Shown here in pieces: positions 30,974-40,780 of a stretch of DNA of 64,000 nt. Position numbers and translations under genes: made by a program. Each line of letters starts with the position of its first letter. Within the stretch, counting starts at the first letter, position 1. Source of the stretch: Aurantiacibacter suaedae (GTDB lineage Bacteria; Pseudomonadota; Alphaproteobacteria; Sphingomonadales; Sphingomonadaceae); the NCBI RefSeq assembly GCF_005434915.1, contig NZ_SKCG01000001.1:930001-994000 (forward strand), read 5' to 3'. The notes beneath the pieces are model-generated. The model was given only the letters and a program-made list of their open reading frames with translations, was not told the origin of the DNA and made no database searches.

Positions 30974-32346
30974 CTTTCGGCTGGCGCGATCTTCGAACGA
31001 CCGCCGATCTTGCCGCCATTGGCAATGCCGAGCGCGAACACCAGCACGGCGATGAGCAGCGCTGGCACAGCAGTCGCCGTCATGATGACAGGCAGGCTCA
31101 GTCCCAGTGCCAGCGCCTGCCCGCCCAGCGCCGGGAACACGATCCCGCCAAGCCGGCCGAAGCCGCCGGCCCAGCCGATGCCAGAGCTGCGCATTTCGGG
31201 CGGGTAGGCCATCGTCGCCATGTTGTTGATGCCGGTCTGCCCGCCGACCTGACAGAAGTTCCAGACGATCAGCGCAGTGACAAACGCCACGGCGACTTGC
31301 GGGGGAATTTGCCCGATCATGAAGATCGCCACCGCATCGACCAGGAAGTAGCCGGTGATCAGCCAATAAGGGTTCACCCGGTCCATCAGCCAGCCCATCA
31401 CCAGCGTACCGGTGGCGCCGCCGAAATAGCCGATGATCATGTAGAAGGCGAAGGTTTCGATCGGCAGCCCGGCCAGCTCCTGCATGAAGGTCGCCAGCCA
31501 ATTGGCCAGCAGCGCGATGTTGCCAAGCGAGAAGAAGCACAGCGAAAACAGCAGCACTGTCTGCACCAGGTAGCGCTTGCCGAACATTGCCAACGGGCCA
31601 AGCGGGCTGACCTCGTCCTGATCGCCCATATGGAACACTGCACCAGCGGGGATCGGGGTCTGCGGATCGAGCGCCTGTATCTGCGCCGGGATGCGCGGAT
31701 CGGCCGGATTGCGGTTCACGCGGAAAGCCAGGCTCTCGCGCACCATCAGCAGCAGGAGCAGCGCCAGCAAAGGCACCAGACCACCGGCGATGAAGAAGCC
31801 TTCCCAGCCGAGGTCGTCGAGGAACCAGGCCACCATCACGCCCGAGCCGAGGTTACCGCCCGAGAAACACACCAGTGCAATCGACATGAACAGCGCGCGC
31901 CGCGCCTTGGGGGTCGCTTCGGAAAGGAAGGCCAAGCCCACGGGCAGCATAGCGGAAAAGAAAATGCCCGAAATGCCGCGCAGCACCGCGAGCATCGAGA
32001 AACCATCGGAAAACGCCGCCCACAGCGACAGCGAACCGAACCCGACCAGGCACAGCGCGAGCACTGGCTTGCGCCCGATCCGGTCGGCCAGCGGCGGCAT
32101 GATGAACGCACCGATGGCCATACCGATCTGCTGGTAGTTCACCACCGGCTGCATATCGACCGGCGTGCCTCCTAGCCCCTCGGCAATGGCGGGCAGAATC
32201 TTGCCGAGGAAATACATGTCGAACCCGTCGAGGAACAGGATCACCGAGACAATGGCGAGCAGGAAGTATTCGCGCGCGCCAACCGGCCGCTCGTCGATGA
32301 ATTTCGCTACGTCGAATTTTTCTGAGGTGGCACTATCCGCCGCCAT
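30970..32346 (-). CDS. MFS transporter, aromatic-acid/sugar type
   Basis: Twelve-helix major facilitator of 458 residues. ATG 32346 (MAADSATSEKFDV) follows GGAGAGGG; the upstream extension lacks a site. The cytoplasmic loop 2-3 motif LADRIGRKPVLAL and helix 1 with FLDGFDMYFLG resemble the aromatic acid:H+ symporter (AAHS) group, where a DGFD-type motif in helix 1 is important for substrate transport. A long loop separates the two halves (about 215-255). The substrate could be benzoate-like or another carboxylate; no degradation genes adjoin. Confidence 0.83.
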   Translation of the reverse strand: MAADSATSEKFDVAKFIDERPVGAREYFLLAIVSVILFLDGFDMYFLGKILPAIAEGLGGTPVDMQPVVNYQQIGMAIGAFIMPPLADRIGRKPVLALCLVGFGSLSLWAAFSDGFSMLAVLRGISGIFFSAMLPVGLAFLSEATPKARRALFMSIALVCFSGGNLGSGVMVAWFLDDLGWEGFFIAGGLVPLLALLLLLMVRESLAFRVNRNPADPRIPAQIQALDPQTPIPAGAVFHMGDQDEVSPLGPLAMFGKRYLVQTVLLFSLCFFSLGNIALLANWLATFMQELAGLPIETFAFYMIIGYFGGATGTLVMGWLMDRVNPYWLITGYFLVDAVAIFMIGQIPPQVAVAFVTALIVWNFCQVGGQTGINNMATMAYPPEMRSSGIGWAGGFGRLGGIVFPALGGQALALGLSLPVIMTATAVPALLIAVLVFALGIANGGKIGGRSKIAPAES

Positions 32347-32412
32347 AGCCCTCTCCCGTGGACTTTCCTTGAAGCAGGCAGAGTGGCCTGGCAAACGGAC
32401 ATCGTCAACGAG

Positions 32413-33078
32413 CTATTCCAGCGGCGGTTGCGGATTGTTGGGCACCAGCACCAGTTCGCCCTGTTCGATCCGCACCGAGGCAAGCCGCGATAGCAGGTTC
32501 ATGCCGATCACGTTGGTCTCCCCCAACCCCGGCGCGATGATCGCGTCGAGCCCGCGCGCAGCCACATTGCCGAAGCGCAATTCGCCGATCGAGGTGATGT
32601 CGGCCGCGACCGAGCCGTTGGCGGTCTGCATCTGGATTGGCAGCGCGCCCTCGCGCGGTTTCAACCCCGCGCGCTCCGCAGTGTCCTCCGATATCGCGGT
32701 CAGCGTTGCGCCGGTGTCGACGAGAAAGGAGGCTTCGTGACCATTGATCTGCGCCCGCAGCCAATAATGCCCATCGGGCGCCAGCGGCACGCGCGTCTCG
32801 CCGCCCTCCACCACCTGCTCAGGTAGACCGATCTCGGGCACAGCCATCGAAAACCGCGGATCGAGCCGCGATAGCTGAACCACGACCAGCGCCAGCACCG
32901 CCATAAGGCCCAGCGTGCTCACCGTGCGCAGCAAGCGACCAGCGGCAGGCAGGCTGCGGCCCACCAGCGAGCCGGCAATACCCAGCGCCATCGCGCCGAC
33001 GGCAACCATCAACAGCCCCGAGCGGGGCAACTCGCGCACCGAAAGCGCGATCTGCTCGGAGAGGGCGGACCAGTCCAT
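32413..33078 (-). CDS. Membrane-anchored retropepsin-like aspartic protease
   Basis: A 221-residue protein with two N-terminal membrane helices (about 18-40 and 48-68) and a C-terminal clan AA protease domain with the catalytic SFLVDTGATLTAISE motif and NVIGMNLLSRL near the end. This matches the single-domain TIGR02281 family common in alphaproteobacteria, which would act as a dimer on the periplasmic side. Substrates are unknown. It is transcribed upstream of the MFS gene with a 66-base gap. Confidence 0.82.
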   Translation of the reverse strand: MDWSALSEQIALSVRELPRSGLLMVAVGAMALGIAGSLVGRSLPAAGRLLRTVSTLGLMAVLALVVVQLSRLDPRFSMAVPEIGLPEQVVEGGETRVPLAPDGHYWLRAQINGHEASFLVDTGATLTAISEDTAERAGLKPREGALPIQMQTANGSVAADITSIGELRFGNVAARGLDAIIAPGLGETNVIGMNLLSRLASVRIEQGELVLVPNNPQPPLE

Positions 33079-33136
33079 AGCTTAAAGATATAGCGCGGAC
33101 TTGCTGAATTACGACTGTCGGGCGCGAAAGGCGATA

Positions 33137-34123
33137 TCAGGGAGCCTTGCGCCGCACACTGGCGCGGGCGAGGATCAGCGAGAACCGCTCCTCGGCATCG
33201 GTCCAGCGTTCCACCGGGGTCCAGTGCCCGGCCAGCAGCAGCGTGTTGGCGCTGCGCAGGTCGAACTTGTGGCTGTTCTCGGTGTGGATGGTCTCGCCCA
33301 CCCGCATGGTGAACGAGCGGCCTGCGACCGTGAAAGCGATCTCGGCGCGGGCCTCCAGATGCATCTCGATGCGGGCATAGGTGTCGTTCCAGCGCGCGCG
33401 GTGAGCGAAGGCTGCGATGGGGATATCGCCGTCCAGCTCGCGGTTGATGCGCTTCAGGAGGTTGCGGTTGAAGGCCGCCGTGACGCCGGCAGCATCGTCG
33501 TAAGCCGCCGTCAATACGTTGACATCCTTGATGAGGTCCATGCCGATCACCAGCAGCGCGTCACCGCCGAGCGTCATACGCATGGTACGCAGCAGATCCA
33601 CTGCAGAGCGAGGAACCATGTTGCCGATGGTCGAGCCGGGGAAAAAGCCGAGCTTCGACATGGTCTGCAACTCATCCGGCAACTTGACCATCGTGGTAAA
33701 GTCGGCCTCGACCGGGTGGACTGGCAGGCCGGGGAACTTCTCGCCTAAGGCAGCAGAGGATTCGCGCAGGAAATCACCCGCAATATCGATGGGCACATAG
33801 GCGCCCGGATCAATTGCATCGAGCAGGAGCGGGGTCTTCACCGACGAACCCGAACCGAATTCGACCACGGCCCGCCCCGGCCCGATCAGCCCTGCGAACT
33901 CGGCGGCACGATCACGCAGGATCTGCGTTTCGGCGCGGGTCGGGTAGTATTCGGGCAGCTGCGTGATGTCTTCGAACAGGCGCGAGCCCTCGTCGTCGTA
34001 GAACCACCGGGCGGGGATCGCCTTCTGCGGCGCGCCGAGCCCTTCAAGCACGTCGGCGCGAAAAGCGCGATCAACGCCGTGATCGTCACGGTCCACCAGG
34101 CGAATATCGGTCTGCGTAGCCAT
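33137..34123 (-). CDS. egtD: L-histidine N(alpha)-methyltransferase
   Basis: Trimethylates histidine to hercynine with S-adenosylmethionine, the first step of ergothioneine synthesis. The 328-residue protein starts at ATG 34123 (MATQTDIRLVDRDD), overlapping the egtB stop (TAATG). The SAM-binding motif is VVEFGSGSSVKTPLLLDAID; PTRAETQIL and FPGSTIGN are family signatures. The length is that of mycobacterial EgtD. It is co-transcribed with egtB. Confidence 0.93.
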   Translation of the reverse strand: MATQTDIRLVDRDDHGVDRAFRADVLEGLGAPQKAIPARWFYDDEGSRLFEDITQLPEYYPTRAETQILRDRAAEFAGLIGPGRAVVEFGSGSSVKTPLLLDAIDPGAYVPIDIAGDFLRESSAALGEKFPGLPVHPVEADFTTMVKLPDELQTMSKLGFFPGSTIGNMVPRSAVDLLRTMRMTLGGDALLVIGMDLIKDVNVLTAAYDDAAGVTAAFNRNLLKRINRELDGDIPIAAFAHRARWNDTYARIEMHLEARAEIAFTVAGRSFTMRVGETIHTENSHKFDLRSANTLLLAGHWTPVERWTDAEERFSLILARASVRRKAP

Positions 34124-35403
34124 TATTGGTCCTTTGCCCAGTCGTCCTTGGCAAGGCGCAGGCCGGTGAACTGCCAGCGTTGCTGCGGATAGAAGAAATT
34201 GCGGTAAGAGGCGCGCGAATGGCCGCGCACGGTGGCGCAGCTTGCGCCCTTGAGCACCCATTGGCCGGCCATGAACTTGCCGTTGTATTCGCCCACCGCG
34301 CCCTCAGCAGGCCGGAAACGCGGATAGGGCAAATAGCCAGAACGGGTGAACTGCCAGACATCGCCGAACAGCTCGCCAGTTCCCTGCGGCAAGGGAGGCG
34401 CGGCGCTATCGAGTTGGTTGCCTGCGCTGGCGGAGAAGCCGGGACGGTTATTGCCGCTGACATCCTGACCGCGCGCAATGGCCTCCCATTCGAACTCGGT
34501 CGGCAGCCGCGCGCCTGCCCAGCTCGCGAAGGCATCGGCTTCGTAATAAGAGATATGCGCGACCGGAGCATTCGGATCGCGTTCTTGCCAGCCGGAATGG
34601 GTAAAATGCTCGGCGCCCCGCCAATACAGCGGCGCGGCGATGCCCTTGCGCTGGACCCAGGCCCAGCCGTCCGACAGCCACAGCGAGGCCGTGCGGTAGC
34701 CGCCATCATCGATGAAGGCCTGCCATTCGCCGTTGGTAACGAGCCGCCGCGACAGCGCGAACGGCTCCAGCAGCACGCGGTGATCCGGTCCCTCGTTGTC
34801 GAAGGAGAAACCCTCCTCCTGATGGCCGATGCGGGCGATGCCGCCGGGATGCGTGAGCCAGCCGTCTTCCTGTCCGGCCCCTGCCTGCGGCGCGTCAGAG
34901 CCCCACACTTCCGGCCCAAGCGGATTGGAAAACAGCGCGTGCTTGATGTCGGTCAGCAGCAGTTCGATGTGCTGCTGCTCATGCGCGAGCCCTAATTCGA
35001 TAAGCGCGGCGCATTCGGGCCGGTCGAACAGACCTTCCATCGTGGCATCGACATCGGCGCGCCACTCTAGGATCTCAGCGAGCATCGGGCGCGAGAGCAT
35101 TCCGCGACGATTGCGCGCGTGGCGCGCGCCCTCTGCCTCGTAATAGGAATTGAACAGAAACGGCCAACGCTCGTTGAACAGCTCATACCCGGCCAGATGG
35201 TCGCGCAGGAGAAAGGTCTCCCAGAACCACGTCACATGCGCGGCATGCCACTTGGCGGGCGAGGCATCGGGCATCGATTGGATCGTGGCATCGGCCTCAC
35301 TCAGCGGGGCAAGCAAAGCTTCGGTCAGCGCGCGGGTGGCGCGATAACGCTCTGCCAGCGTGCTGTCGGGTGCAAAAAGGGGACGGGGGGTGGCAGTGGC
35401 CAA
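34123..35403 (-). CDS. egtB: Ergothioneine sulfoxide synthase
   Basis: Non-haem iron enzyme joining hercynine to cysteine or gamma-glutamylcysteine by oxygen-dependent C-S bond formation. I choose TTG 35403 because GAGGAG lies just upstream; that gives 426 residues. The N-terminal DinB-like domain has KWHAAHVTWFWE (H53/H56) and LAHEQQHIELLL (H141, H145), the three-histidine iron site. The C-terminal half is a formylglycine-generating-enzyme-type fold (FALSRRLVTNGEW, RLPTEFEWEAIARG, GDVWQFTRSGY). egtA, egtC and egtE are absent nearby, so whether cysteine or glutamylcysteine is the donor is open. Confidence 0.92.
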   Translation of the reverse strand: MATATPRPLFAPDSTLAERYRATRALTEALLAPLSEADATIQSMPDASPAKWHAAHVTWFWETFLLRDHLAGYELFNERWPFLFNSYYEAEGARHARNRRGMLSRPMLAEILEWRADVDATMEGLFDRPECAALIELGLAHEQQHIELLLTDIKHALFSNPLGPEVWGSDAPQAGAGQEDGWLTHPGGIARIGHQEEGFSFDNEGPDHRVLLEPFALSRRLVTNGEWQAFIDDGGYRTASLWLSDGWAWVQRKGIAAPLYWRGAEHFTHSGWQERDPNAPVAHISYYEADAFASWAGARLPTEFEWEAIARGQDVSGNNRPGFSASAGNQLDSAAPPLPQGTGELFGDVWQFTRSGYLPYPRFRPAEGAVGEYNGKFMAGQWVLKGASCATVRGHSRASYRNFFYPQQRWQFTGLRLAKDDWAKDQ

Positions 35404-35510
35404 GACCCTCTCCTCGTGGTGTCGCTGTGATGGCCCCCACGGCCCGGCTGGCCGAAAGTTTCCACCGGGAGAAAACCACCAGTGCCGCTTTTGTTCCGCA
35501 AAAGTTAACA

Positions 35511-35546
35511 AAAAAGGGCCGGCGAGTTTCCTCGCCAGCCCTTCTA
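35511..35546 (-). terminator. Intrinsic terminator of the DAHP synthase gene
   Basis: On the minus strand, AAGGGCTGGCGAG pairs across a GAAA loop with CTCGCCGGCCCTT (one mismatch) and is followed by TTTTTTG. It lies 25 bases after the DAHP synthase stop and before egtB, separating the two transcripts. Confidence 0.8.
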
Positions 35547-35570
35547 AGTGTCTATGTTTACGGCTCTATG

Positions 35571-36950
35571 TCAGGCCGCGTCGCGCTGGCGCTCGGTCAG
35601 TTCGAGGTTGAGCATTTCGGCCAGTGTAAAGGCCAACTCAAGCGACTGGGCGGCGTTGAGGCGCGGGTCGCAGTGCGTATGATAGCGATCGGCGAGACCC
35701 TCGTCGGTGATGGCCACGGCGCCGCCGGTGCATTCGGTCACGTCTTGCCCGGTCATCTCGACATGGATGCCGCCAGCGTGGGTGCCCTCGGCGCGGTGGA
35801 CGGCGAAGAAGCCTTTCACCTCGGAGAGAATGCGCTCGAACGGACGCGTCTTGTAGCCCGAGTCGGACTTCACGACGTTGCCGTGCATCGGGTCGCAGCT
35901 CCACACCACTGGATGGCCCTCGCGCGCCACGGCGCGGACCAGCGGGGCAAGCCCTGCTTCGACCTTCTCGTGGCCGAAGCGGCTGATGAGCGTTATGCGC
36001 CCGGCTTCGCGGCCGGGGTTCAGCATGTCGAGCATTTCCAGCAACGCATCGGGCTCGAGGCTCGGGCCACACTTTACGCCGATGGGGTTGTTCACGCCGC
36101 GCAGGAATTCGACATGCGCCGAATCGATGAAGCGCGTGCGGTCGCCGATCCACAGCATGTGCGCCGAGCAGTCGAACCACTCGCCGGTCAGCGAATCCTG
36201 CCGGGTCAGCGCCTGCTCGTAAGGAAGCAGCAGCGCCTCATGGCTGGTGTAGAAGTTGGCCGCCTTGAGCGCGGGCTCGTTTTCGGTGTCGATCCCACAG
36301 GCTTCCATGAAGTCGAGCGCCTCGCCGATGCGGTCGGCAATCGACTGATACTGATCGGCCCAAGGGCTGCGATCCATGAAATCAAGCGTCCACCGGTGAA
36401 CCTGACGCAGATTGGCATAACCGCCACCGGCGAAAGCGCGCAGCAGGTTCAGCGTCGCCGCGGACTGGCTGTAGGCGCGGATCATGCGTTGGGGATCGTT
36501 GGCGCGGCTTTCCACGCCAAAGTCGATCCCGTTGATGATGTCGCCGAAGTAGCTCGGTGCGGTCACCTCGCCCTGCGTTTCGGTAGGCGCGCTGCGCGGC
36601 TTGGCGAACTGCCCGGCCATGCGGCCAACCTTCACCACCGGCATCTTGCTGGCGAAGGTCAGCACCGCCGCCATCTGCAGGATCACGCGGAAGGTATCGC
36701 GGATGTTGTTGGGGCTGAACTCGGCAAAGCTCTCGGCACAATCGCCGCCTTGCAGCAGGAACGCTTCGCCCGCTGCCGCCTTGCCCAGCTCGGCCTTCAG
36801 CGCGCGCGCCTCGCCCGCAAAGACGAGTGGGGGATATCCGGCCAGAGTCTGCTCGGCAGCGGCAAGCGCCGCCTGATCCTCGTAATGCGGGATATGCTTC
36901 GCTGTGAAGCGGTCACCGCGCCAGCTCTCGGGGGTCCAGTTGTGTGCCAC
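35571..36950 (-). CDS. aroG: Class II 3-deoxy-7-phosphoheptulonate synthase
   Basis: First step of the shikimate pathway: condenses phosphoenolpyruvate with erythrose 4-phosphate. The 459-residue protein starts at GTG 36950 ([15 protein letters not shown]) after AGGAAAG. Plant-type class II features are evident: [11 protein letters not shown] (metal ligand C71), [20 protein letters not shown] and DPMHGN, with the metal-binding histidine and acidic residues towards the C-terminus. Length is normal. It stands alone with its own terminator. Confidence 0.95.
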   Translation of the reverse strand: MAHNWTPESWRGDRFTAKHIPHYEDQAALAAAEQTLAGYPPLVFAGEARALKAELGKAAAGEAFLLQGGDCAESFAEFSPNNIRDTFRVILQMAAVLTFASKMPVVKVGRMAGQFAKPRSAPTETQGEVTAPSYFGDIINGIDFGVESRANDPQRMIRAYSQSAATLNLLRAFAGGGYANLRQVHRWTLDFMDRSPWADQYQSIADRIGEALDFMEACGIDTENEPALKAANFYTSHEALLLPYEQALTRQDSLTGEWFDCSAHMLWIGDRTRFIDSAHVEFLRGVNNPIGVKCGPSLEPDALLEMLDMLNPGREAGRITLISRFGHEKVEAGLAPLVRAVAREGHPVVWSCDPMHGNVVKSDSGYKTRPFERILSEVKGFFAVHRAEGTHAGGIHVEMTGQDVTECTGGAVAITDEGLADRYHTHCDPRLNAAQSLELAFTLAEMLNLELTERQRDAA

Positions 36951-37134
36951 GTGTCTTTCCTGCCAATGCCGTCCTCGCGCCCGGCAAGCGCTAACAATTC
37001 AAACAAATTGTGCGAGGAAGCCTCTGCCATAGGCCCGCAAGAGCCGCGTGGCAAAGGTTACATGCGATACGACGGGCCGCTCACGCTGCAAATATGCGAT
37101 GACTGTAAGCGGCCCGTTCGTTCGTGCCTTTCCC

Positions 37135-40083
37135 TCAGCGACCCGCAGACGGGGACGCGCTGGCGGGCATGACTGCGACCTTGAACCCGCCATGGCTGAC
37201 CAGATAGCGCTCGGCCAGCGCGCGAATTTCCTCGGGCGTCGCCTCGGAAAAGTCGCTCCACAGCGTGTTCAGCGCCATCAACCGCTGCGGATCGAAGGTC
37301 GCGCCTTCAAGCTGGTTAAGCCAGAAGGTGTGCCCGGTCTGCGCGCGGCTGACATATTGCTTCACCGGCTCCACCACGCGTTCCAGTTCGTCAGCGGTGG
37401 GGCCGTTGGCGGCCAGATCGGCAGCGATGGCCTGCGCCTCCTCGAAGAAGCCGGGGATCTGCGAAGGCTCGATCTGCACCAGCGCAAAGATCATGCCGCC
37501 GGTGTCCACATCCTTGGGCCAGGTCGAGTTGACGATCGGCGAGTAGGCCGCCCCCATCCGCTCACGCAGGTTGTCGAGCAGGCGGATCGAGAAGATGCGG
37601 CCCAGCAGGTCGAGCTTGCGGCTTTCGGGCAGGCCTGCAGAGCCACCACCGGTAGGCCAGGCGATCACCGCCGCAGCCTGATCGGCGTCGCCATTGTGCG
37701 TCAGTACCAGCGGCTCGGCATTGGCTTCGGGGAAGCTGACCGTGCGGTTGGCCACCTCGGGCGGAAGCGCCGGACGCGGGGCCAGAGCGCCAAAGGTGCG
37801 CGACAGCGCGGCGACTGTCGCCTCGCGGTCGATATCGCCGAACACATCGACCTCGACCGGACCTTGGGCGAGCAGGCGCTCCCACACGGCGCGGAACTGC
37901 TCGGGTGTTACTGCGGCGATTTCGTCTGGATCGGCAGTAGCGAAGCGCGGATCCCGGTCGCGCAGCAACCAGTCGAGATCGCGGTTGATTACGCCTGAGG
38001 GATCGGCGCCGTAGCTGTCATATGCGAGCCGCATACTGGCCTTTGCACGCGCCAGCGGCGCCTCGTCCCAGCTCGGCATGGCGAGCTTGGCGGCGAACAG
38101 ATAGAGCTGGTCGGCAAGGTCTTCCTGCCGGGTCGCCCCTTCGAACACGAAGGTGCCATCCTCGATCCGGAACTGGAAGCCAAGCTTGCGGCCCGAGGCC
38201 AGCTTGTCGAGATCGTTCTGGCCGAGCGGGCCGATGCCCGAATTGATCAGTGCGACCTGGCCGAGCTGCGCATAGGCGGCCTCGCCATCCTCAAAGCCGC
38301 GCCAGCCCGCGCCGAACCGCACCCGCACCGTCACCCGGCCCGGCTCGTTATCGCGCGAGAACAGCATCGCACGCACGCCATTTTCGAACGCCAGCGCCTC
38401 GGTGTCGAATACGCCAAGCTCGGCGCGCTGCACCGGCGGCGCGGGTTCTCCGATGGCAGGCAAGTCGGCGAAGTTGATGGTCGAGCCATCGTCGCGCGCC
38501 ACGCTGCTTGCCTCGACCGGCGCGGCAAGCGCCTCGCGCAACTGCTCGGCAGTGGCCTCGCCCGTCTGCGGGGTGAGCATGACAGCGCGCACCACATCAC
38601 CTTCGAAAAGGTCGCGCGTAGCCTCCAGCAAACGGTCGGGCGTGAAGCGGTCCTTCATCGAGCGGAACACGTCGAGGAAGGTCTGCGGCGAAGCGACCGC
38701 TTCGCGTATCTCCACCGCGCCCACCAGCGTATCGGCGAGCTGGCTGCCGGCCTGAATACGCGCTTGTTCGACGCCATTGACGAACGAGATATCGAAATCG
38801 GCGACCACACGGTCGATCTCGGCCTGGCTCGGCGGCTGCGCCAGCGCATCGGCGATCACGCTGCGCACGTCGGCCAGCGCGGCCTCCCAGTTATCGTCGA
38901 GCGGGGCCAACGAAACGTAGGTGCCATCGACCGAGCGCGCGACCTTCTGCCGCGAGACCTGCGCGTAAAGGTAGTGTCCGCCCGCCCGCGCGCGGTTCTC
39001 CAGCCGCCGGTTGACGATGCCGGCCGCCAGTTGCTTGAGCAACACGCCGCGGTTGTATTCGATATTGTCTGTGACCTGCACCCAAGGGCGCATGATCGCG
39101 TAGTTCACAGCGCGGGCCTGCCCCGGCTCGACAATCACCGCGGCTTCACCCACTGGCACGCCGTCTGCTCCCGGCAGGGCATTGGCGGGTGCAATTGGAT
39201 CGCCGAAATCAGGCGCTGCCGCGGGCTGTCCGGGAACCTTCCAGTCGCTGAACTCACGCTCGATCAGCGCGGCGAGCACTTGTGGATCCGCATCGGCCAC
39301 CAGCACCACCACGGCATTTTCGGGGCGATACCAGCGCTGGTGAAACGCGCGCACGCTTTCCTGCGTTGCGCCCTGCAAAGTTTCGAGCGTACCGATGGGG
39401 TTGCGCTGAGAAAGGCGCTGACCGGCAAAGAAGGTGCTCTGCGTAACCTCACCGATTCGGCGGTTCGCGCCTGCACCGTCGCGCATTTCTGCAAGCACGA
39501 TAGGCAGATCGGCGGCGAGGTTGTCGCTGCTGAGCGTGGGAGCCTCGATCATGCCGGCAAACAGCCGCACACTGTCCGACAGCTTGGCGCGATTGGCGTT
39601 GGGCAGGTCCAGCTTGTAGACCGTCTGCGTCGGGCCGGTAGAGGCATTGGTATCGGCTCCGAGGCTTGCCCCGAGACGCTGAAAATAGGGAATCGCCTCG
39701 CCCGGACCGAAGTCGCGAGACTGGCGGAAGGTCATATGTTCGAGCAGGTGGGCAAAGCCCCGCTCGCTATCCTCTTCATTGAGCGAACCGGCATCGATGG
39801 CCACGCGAAAGCTGGCCTGGCAAGGTGGCACGCCGTTCTCGCGCACGGCATAGCGCACGCCGTTGGGCAGTTCACCCATCAGCCATTCGTCATCGATGGG
39901 GATATCGGTGCCGCGGAAAATCCACGGGTCGTCGGGCCGAGCATATTTGGGCACGTCCTCGCCAGGGCTTGCCTGGATCGTGCAGGTGGCGGCGCCCTGA
40001 GCTTGCGCAGCCACCGGAGCGAGCAGCGGAGCAAGTAAGGCGAACGGGGCGAGAGCGCGGACACTGCGCGAAAGTAAGCTCAT
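37135..40083 (-). CDS. M16-family zinc metallopeptidase (pitrilysin-like), secreted
   Basis: A 982-residue exported protease. The signal peptide is about 1-28 (PVAAQAQ). The inverted zinc motif HxxEH is HLLEH at 112-116, with the distal glutamate in IVLAEMRDG. Two M16 core domains plus two inactive C-terminal domains fit the length of pitrilysin/insulysin-like single-chain enzymes. The usual role is degradation of peptides in the periplasm. ATG 40083 opens directly on the signal sequence. It is divergent from nfu. Confidence 0.9.
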   Translation of the reverse strand: MSLLSRSVRALAPFALLAPLLAPVAAQAQGAATCTIQASPGEDVPKYARPDDPWIFRGTDIPIDDEWLMGELPNGVRYAVRENGVPPCQASFRVAIDAGSLNEEDSERGFAHLLEHMTFRQSRDFGPGEAIPYFQRLGASLGADTNASTGPTQTVYKLDLPNANRAKLSDSVRLFAGMIEAPTLSSDNLAADLPIVLAEMRDGAGANRRIGEVTQSTFFAGQRLSQRNPIGTLETLQGATQESVRAFHQRWYRPENAVVVLVADADPQVLAALIEREFSDWKVPGQPAAAPDFGDPIAPANALPGADGVPVGEAAVIVEPGQARAVNYAIMRPWVQVTDNIEYNRGVLLKQLAAGIVNRRLENRARAGGHYLYAQVSRQKVARSVDGTYVSLAPLDDNWEAALADVRSVIADALAQPPSQAEIDRVVADFDISFVNGVEQARIQAGSQLADTLVGAVEIREAVASPQTFLDVFRSMKDRFTPDRLLEATRDLFEGDVVRAVMLTPQTGEATAEQLREALAAPVEASSVARDDGSTINFADLPAIGEPAPPVQRAELGVFDTEALAFENGVRAMLFSRDNEPGRVTVRVRFGAGWRGFEDGEAAYAQLGQVALINSGIGPLGQNDLDKLASGRKLGFQFRIEDGTFVFEGATRQEDLADQLYLFAAKLAMPSWDEAPLARAKASMRLAYDSYGADPSGVINRDLDWLLRDRDPRFATADPDEIAAVTPEQFRAVWERLLAQGPVEVDVFGDIDREATVAALSRTFGALAPRPALPPEVANRTVSFPEANAEPLVLTHNGDADQAAAVIAWPTGGGSAGLPESRKLDLLGRIFSIRLLDNLRERMGAAYSPIVNSTWPKDVDTGGMIFALVQIEPSQIPGFFEEAQAIAADLAANGPTADELERVVEPVKQYVSRAQTGHTFWLNQLEGATFDPQRLMALNTLWSDFSEATPEEIRALAERYLVSHGGFKVAVMPASASPSAGR

Positions 40084-40198
40084 GCTGCAGTCCTAGACGA
40101 CAATCCGATGAAGGGACAGTGAACGCATGTCTAGCGCGCTGCGGCAAGCCCCGTACCATCCCTTGTCGTCGCCCTGCCCTGCTCCTACATCCAGCCCC

Positions 40199-40780
40199 AT
40201 GTTCATCGAGACCGAAACCACGCCCAACCCCGCCACGCTCAAGTTCCTGCCCGGACGCGCGGTGATGCCTTCCGGAACACGCGACTTCGCCAGCCCCGAA
40301 GATGCCGAAGCCTCCCCGCTGGCGGCTGCGCTGTTCGATTCGGGCGATGTGACCGGCGTGTTCTTCGGTTCGGACTTCGTTTCTGTAACCGCCGCGCCGG
40401 GTGCCGACTGGTCGGCGCTGAAGCCGCAGGTGGTGGCCGTGCTGCTCGATCATTTCGTCAGCCAGGCCCCGCTGTTCACCGGCGGCGATGCCAGCGGCTT
40501 TACCGTGCCCGCCGAGGACGAAGCCGAAATGCTCGGCGACGACGAAGGCACCGAGGAGGTGGTGGCGCAGATCAAGGAGCTTATCGAGACGCGCGTGCGC
40601 CCGGCGGTGGCGGGTGACGGCGGCGATATCCGCTATCGCGGCTTCCGCAGCGGAGTCGTCTACCTCCAGATGCAGGGTGCCTGCTCGGGTTGCCCCAGCT
40701 CGACCGCCACGCTCAAGCACGGGATCGAAGGTTTGCTCAAGCATTACGTGCCCGAAGTCACCGAAGTGAGGGCCGCCTGA
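40199..40780 (+). CDS. nfuA: NFU-type iron-sulfur scaffold protein
   Basis: A 193-residue Fe-S carrier with an N-terminal Nfu_N domain (MFIETETTPNPATLKFLPGR) and a C-terminal NifU-like domain with the cluster-binding CSGCPSS motif. It hands [4Fe-4S] clusters to apo-enzymes; MiaB, a likely client, is encoded 4 kb downstream. The start ATG 40199 fits the invariant N-terminus; upstream in-frame codons are not conserved. The stop overlaps the following nitroreductase start (TGATG). Confidence 0.92.
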   Translation: MFIETETTPNPATLKFLPGRAVMPSGTRDFASPEDAEASPLAAALFDSGDVTGVFFGSDFVSVTAAPGADWSALKPQVVAVLLDHFVSQAPLFTGGDASGFTVPAEDEAEMLGDDEGTEEVVAQIKELIETRVRPAVAGDGGDIRYRGFRSGVVYLQMQGACSGCPSSTATLKHGIEGLLKHYVPEVTEVRAA

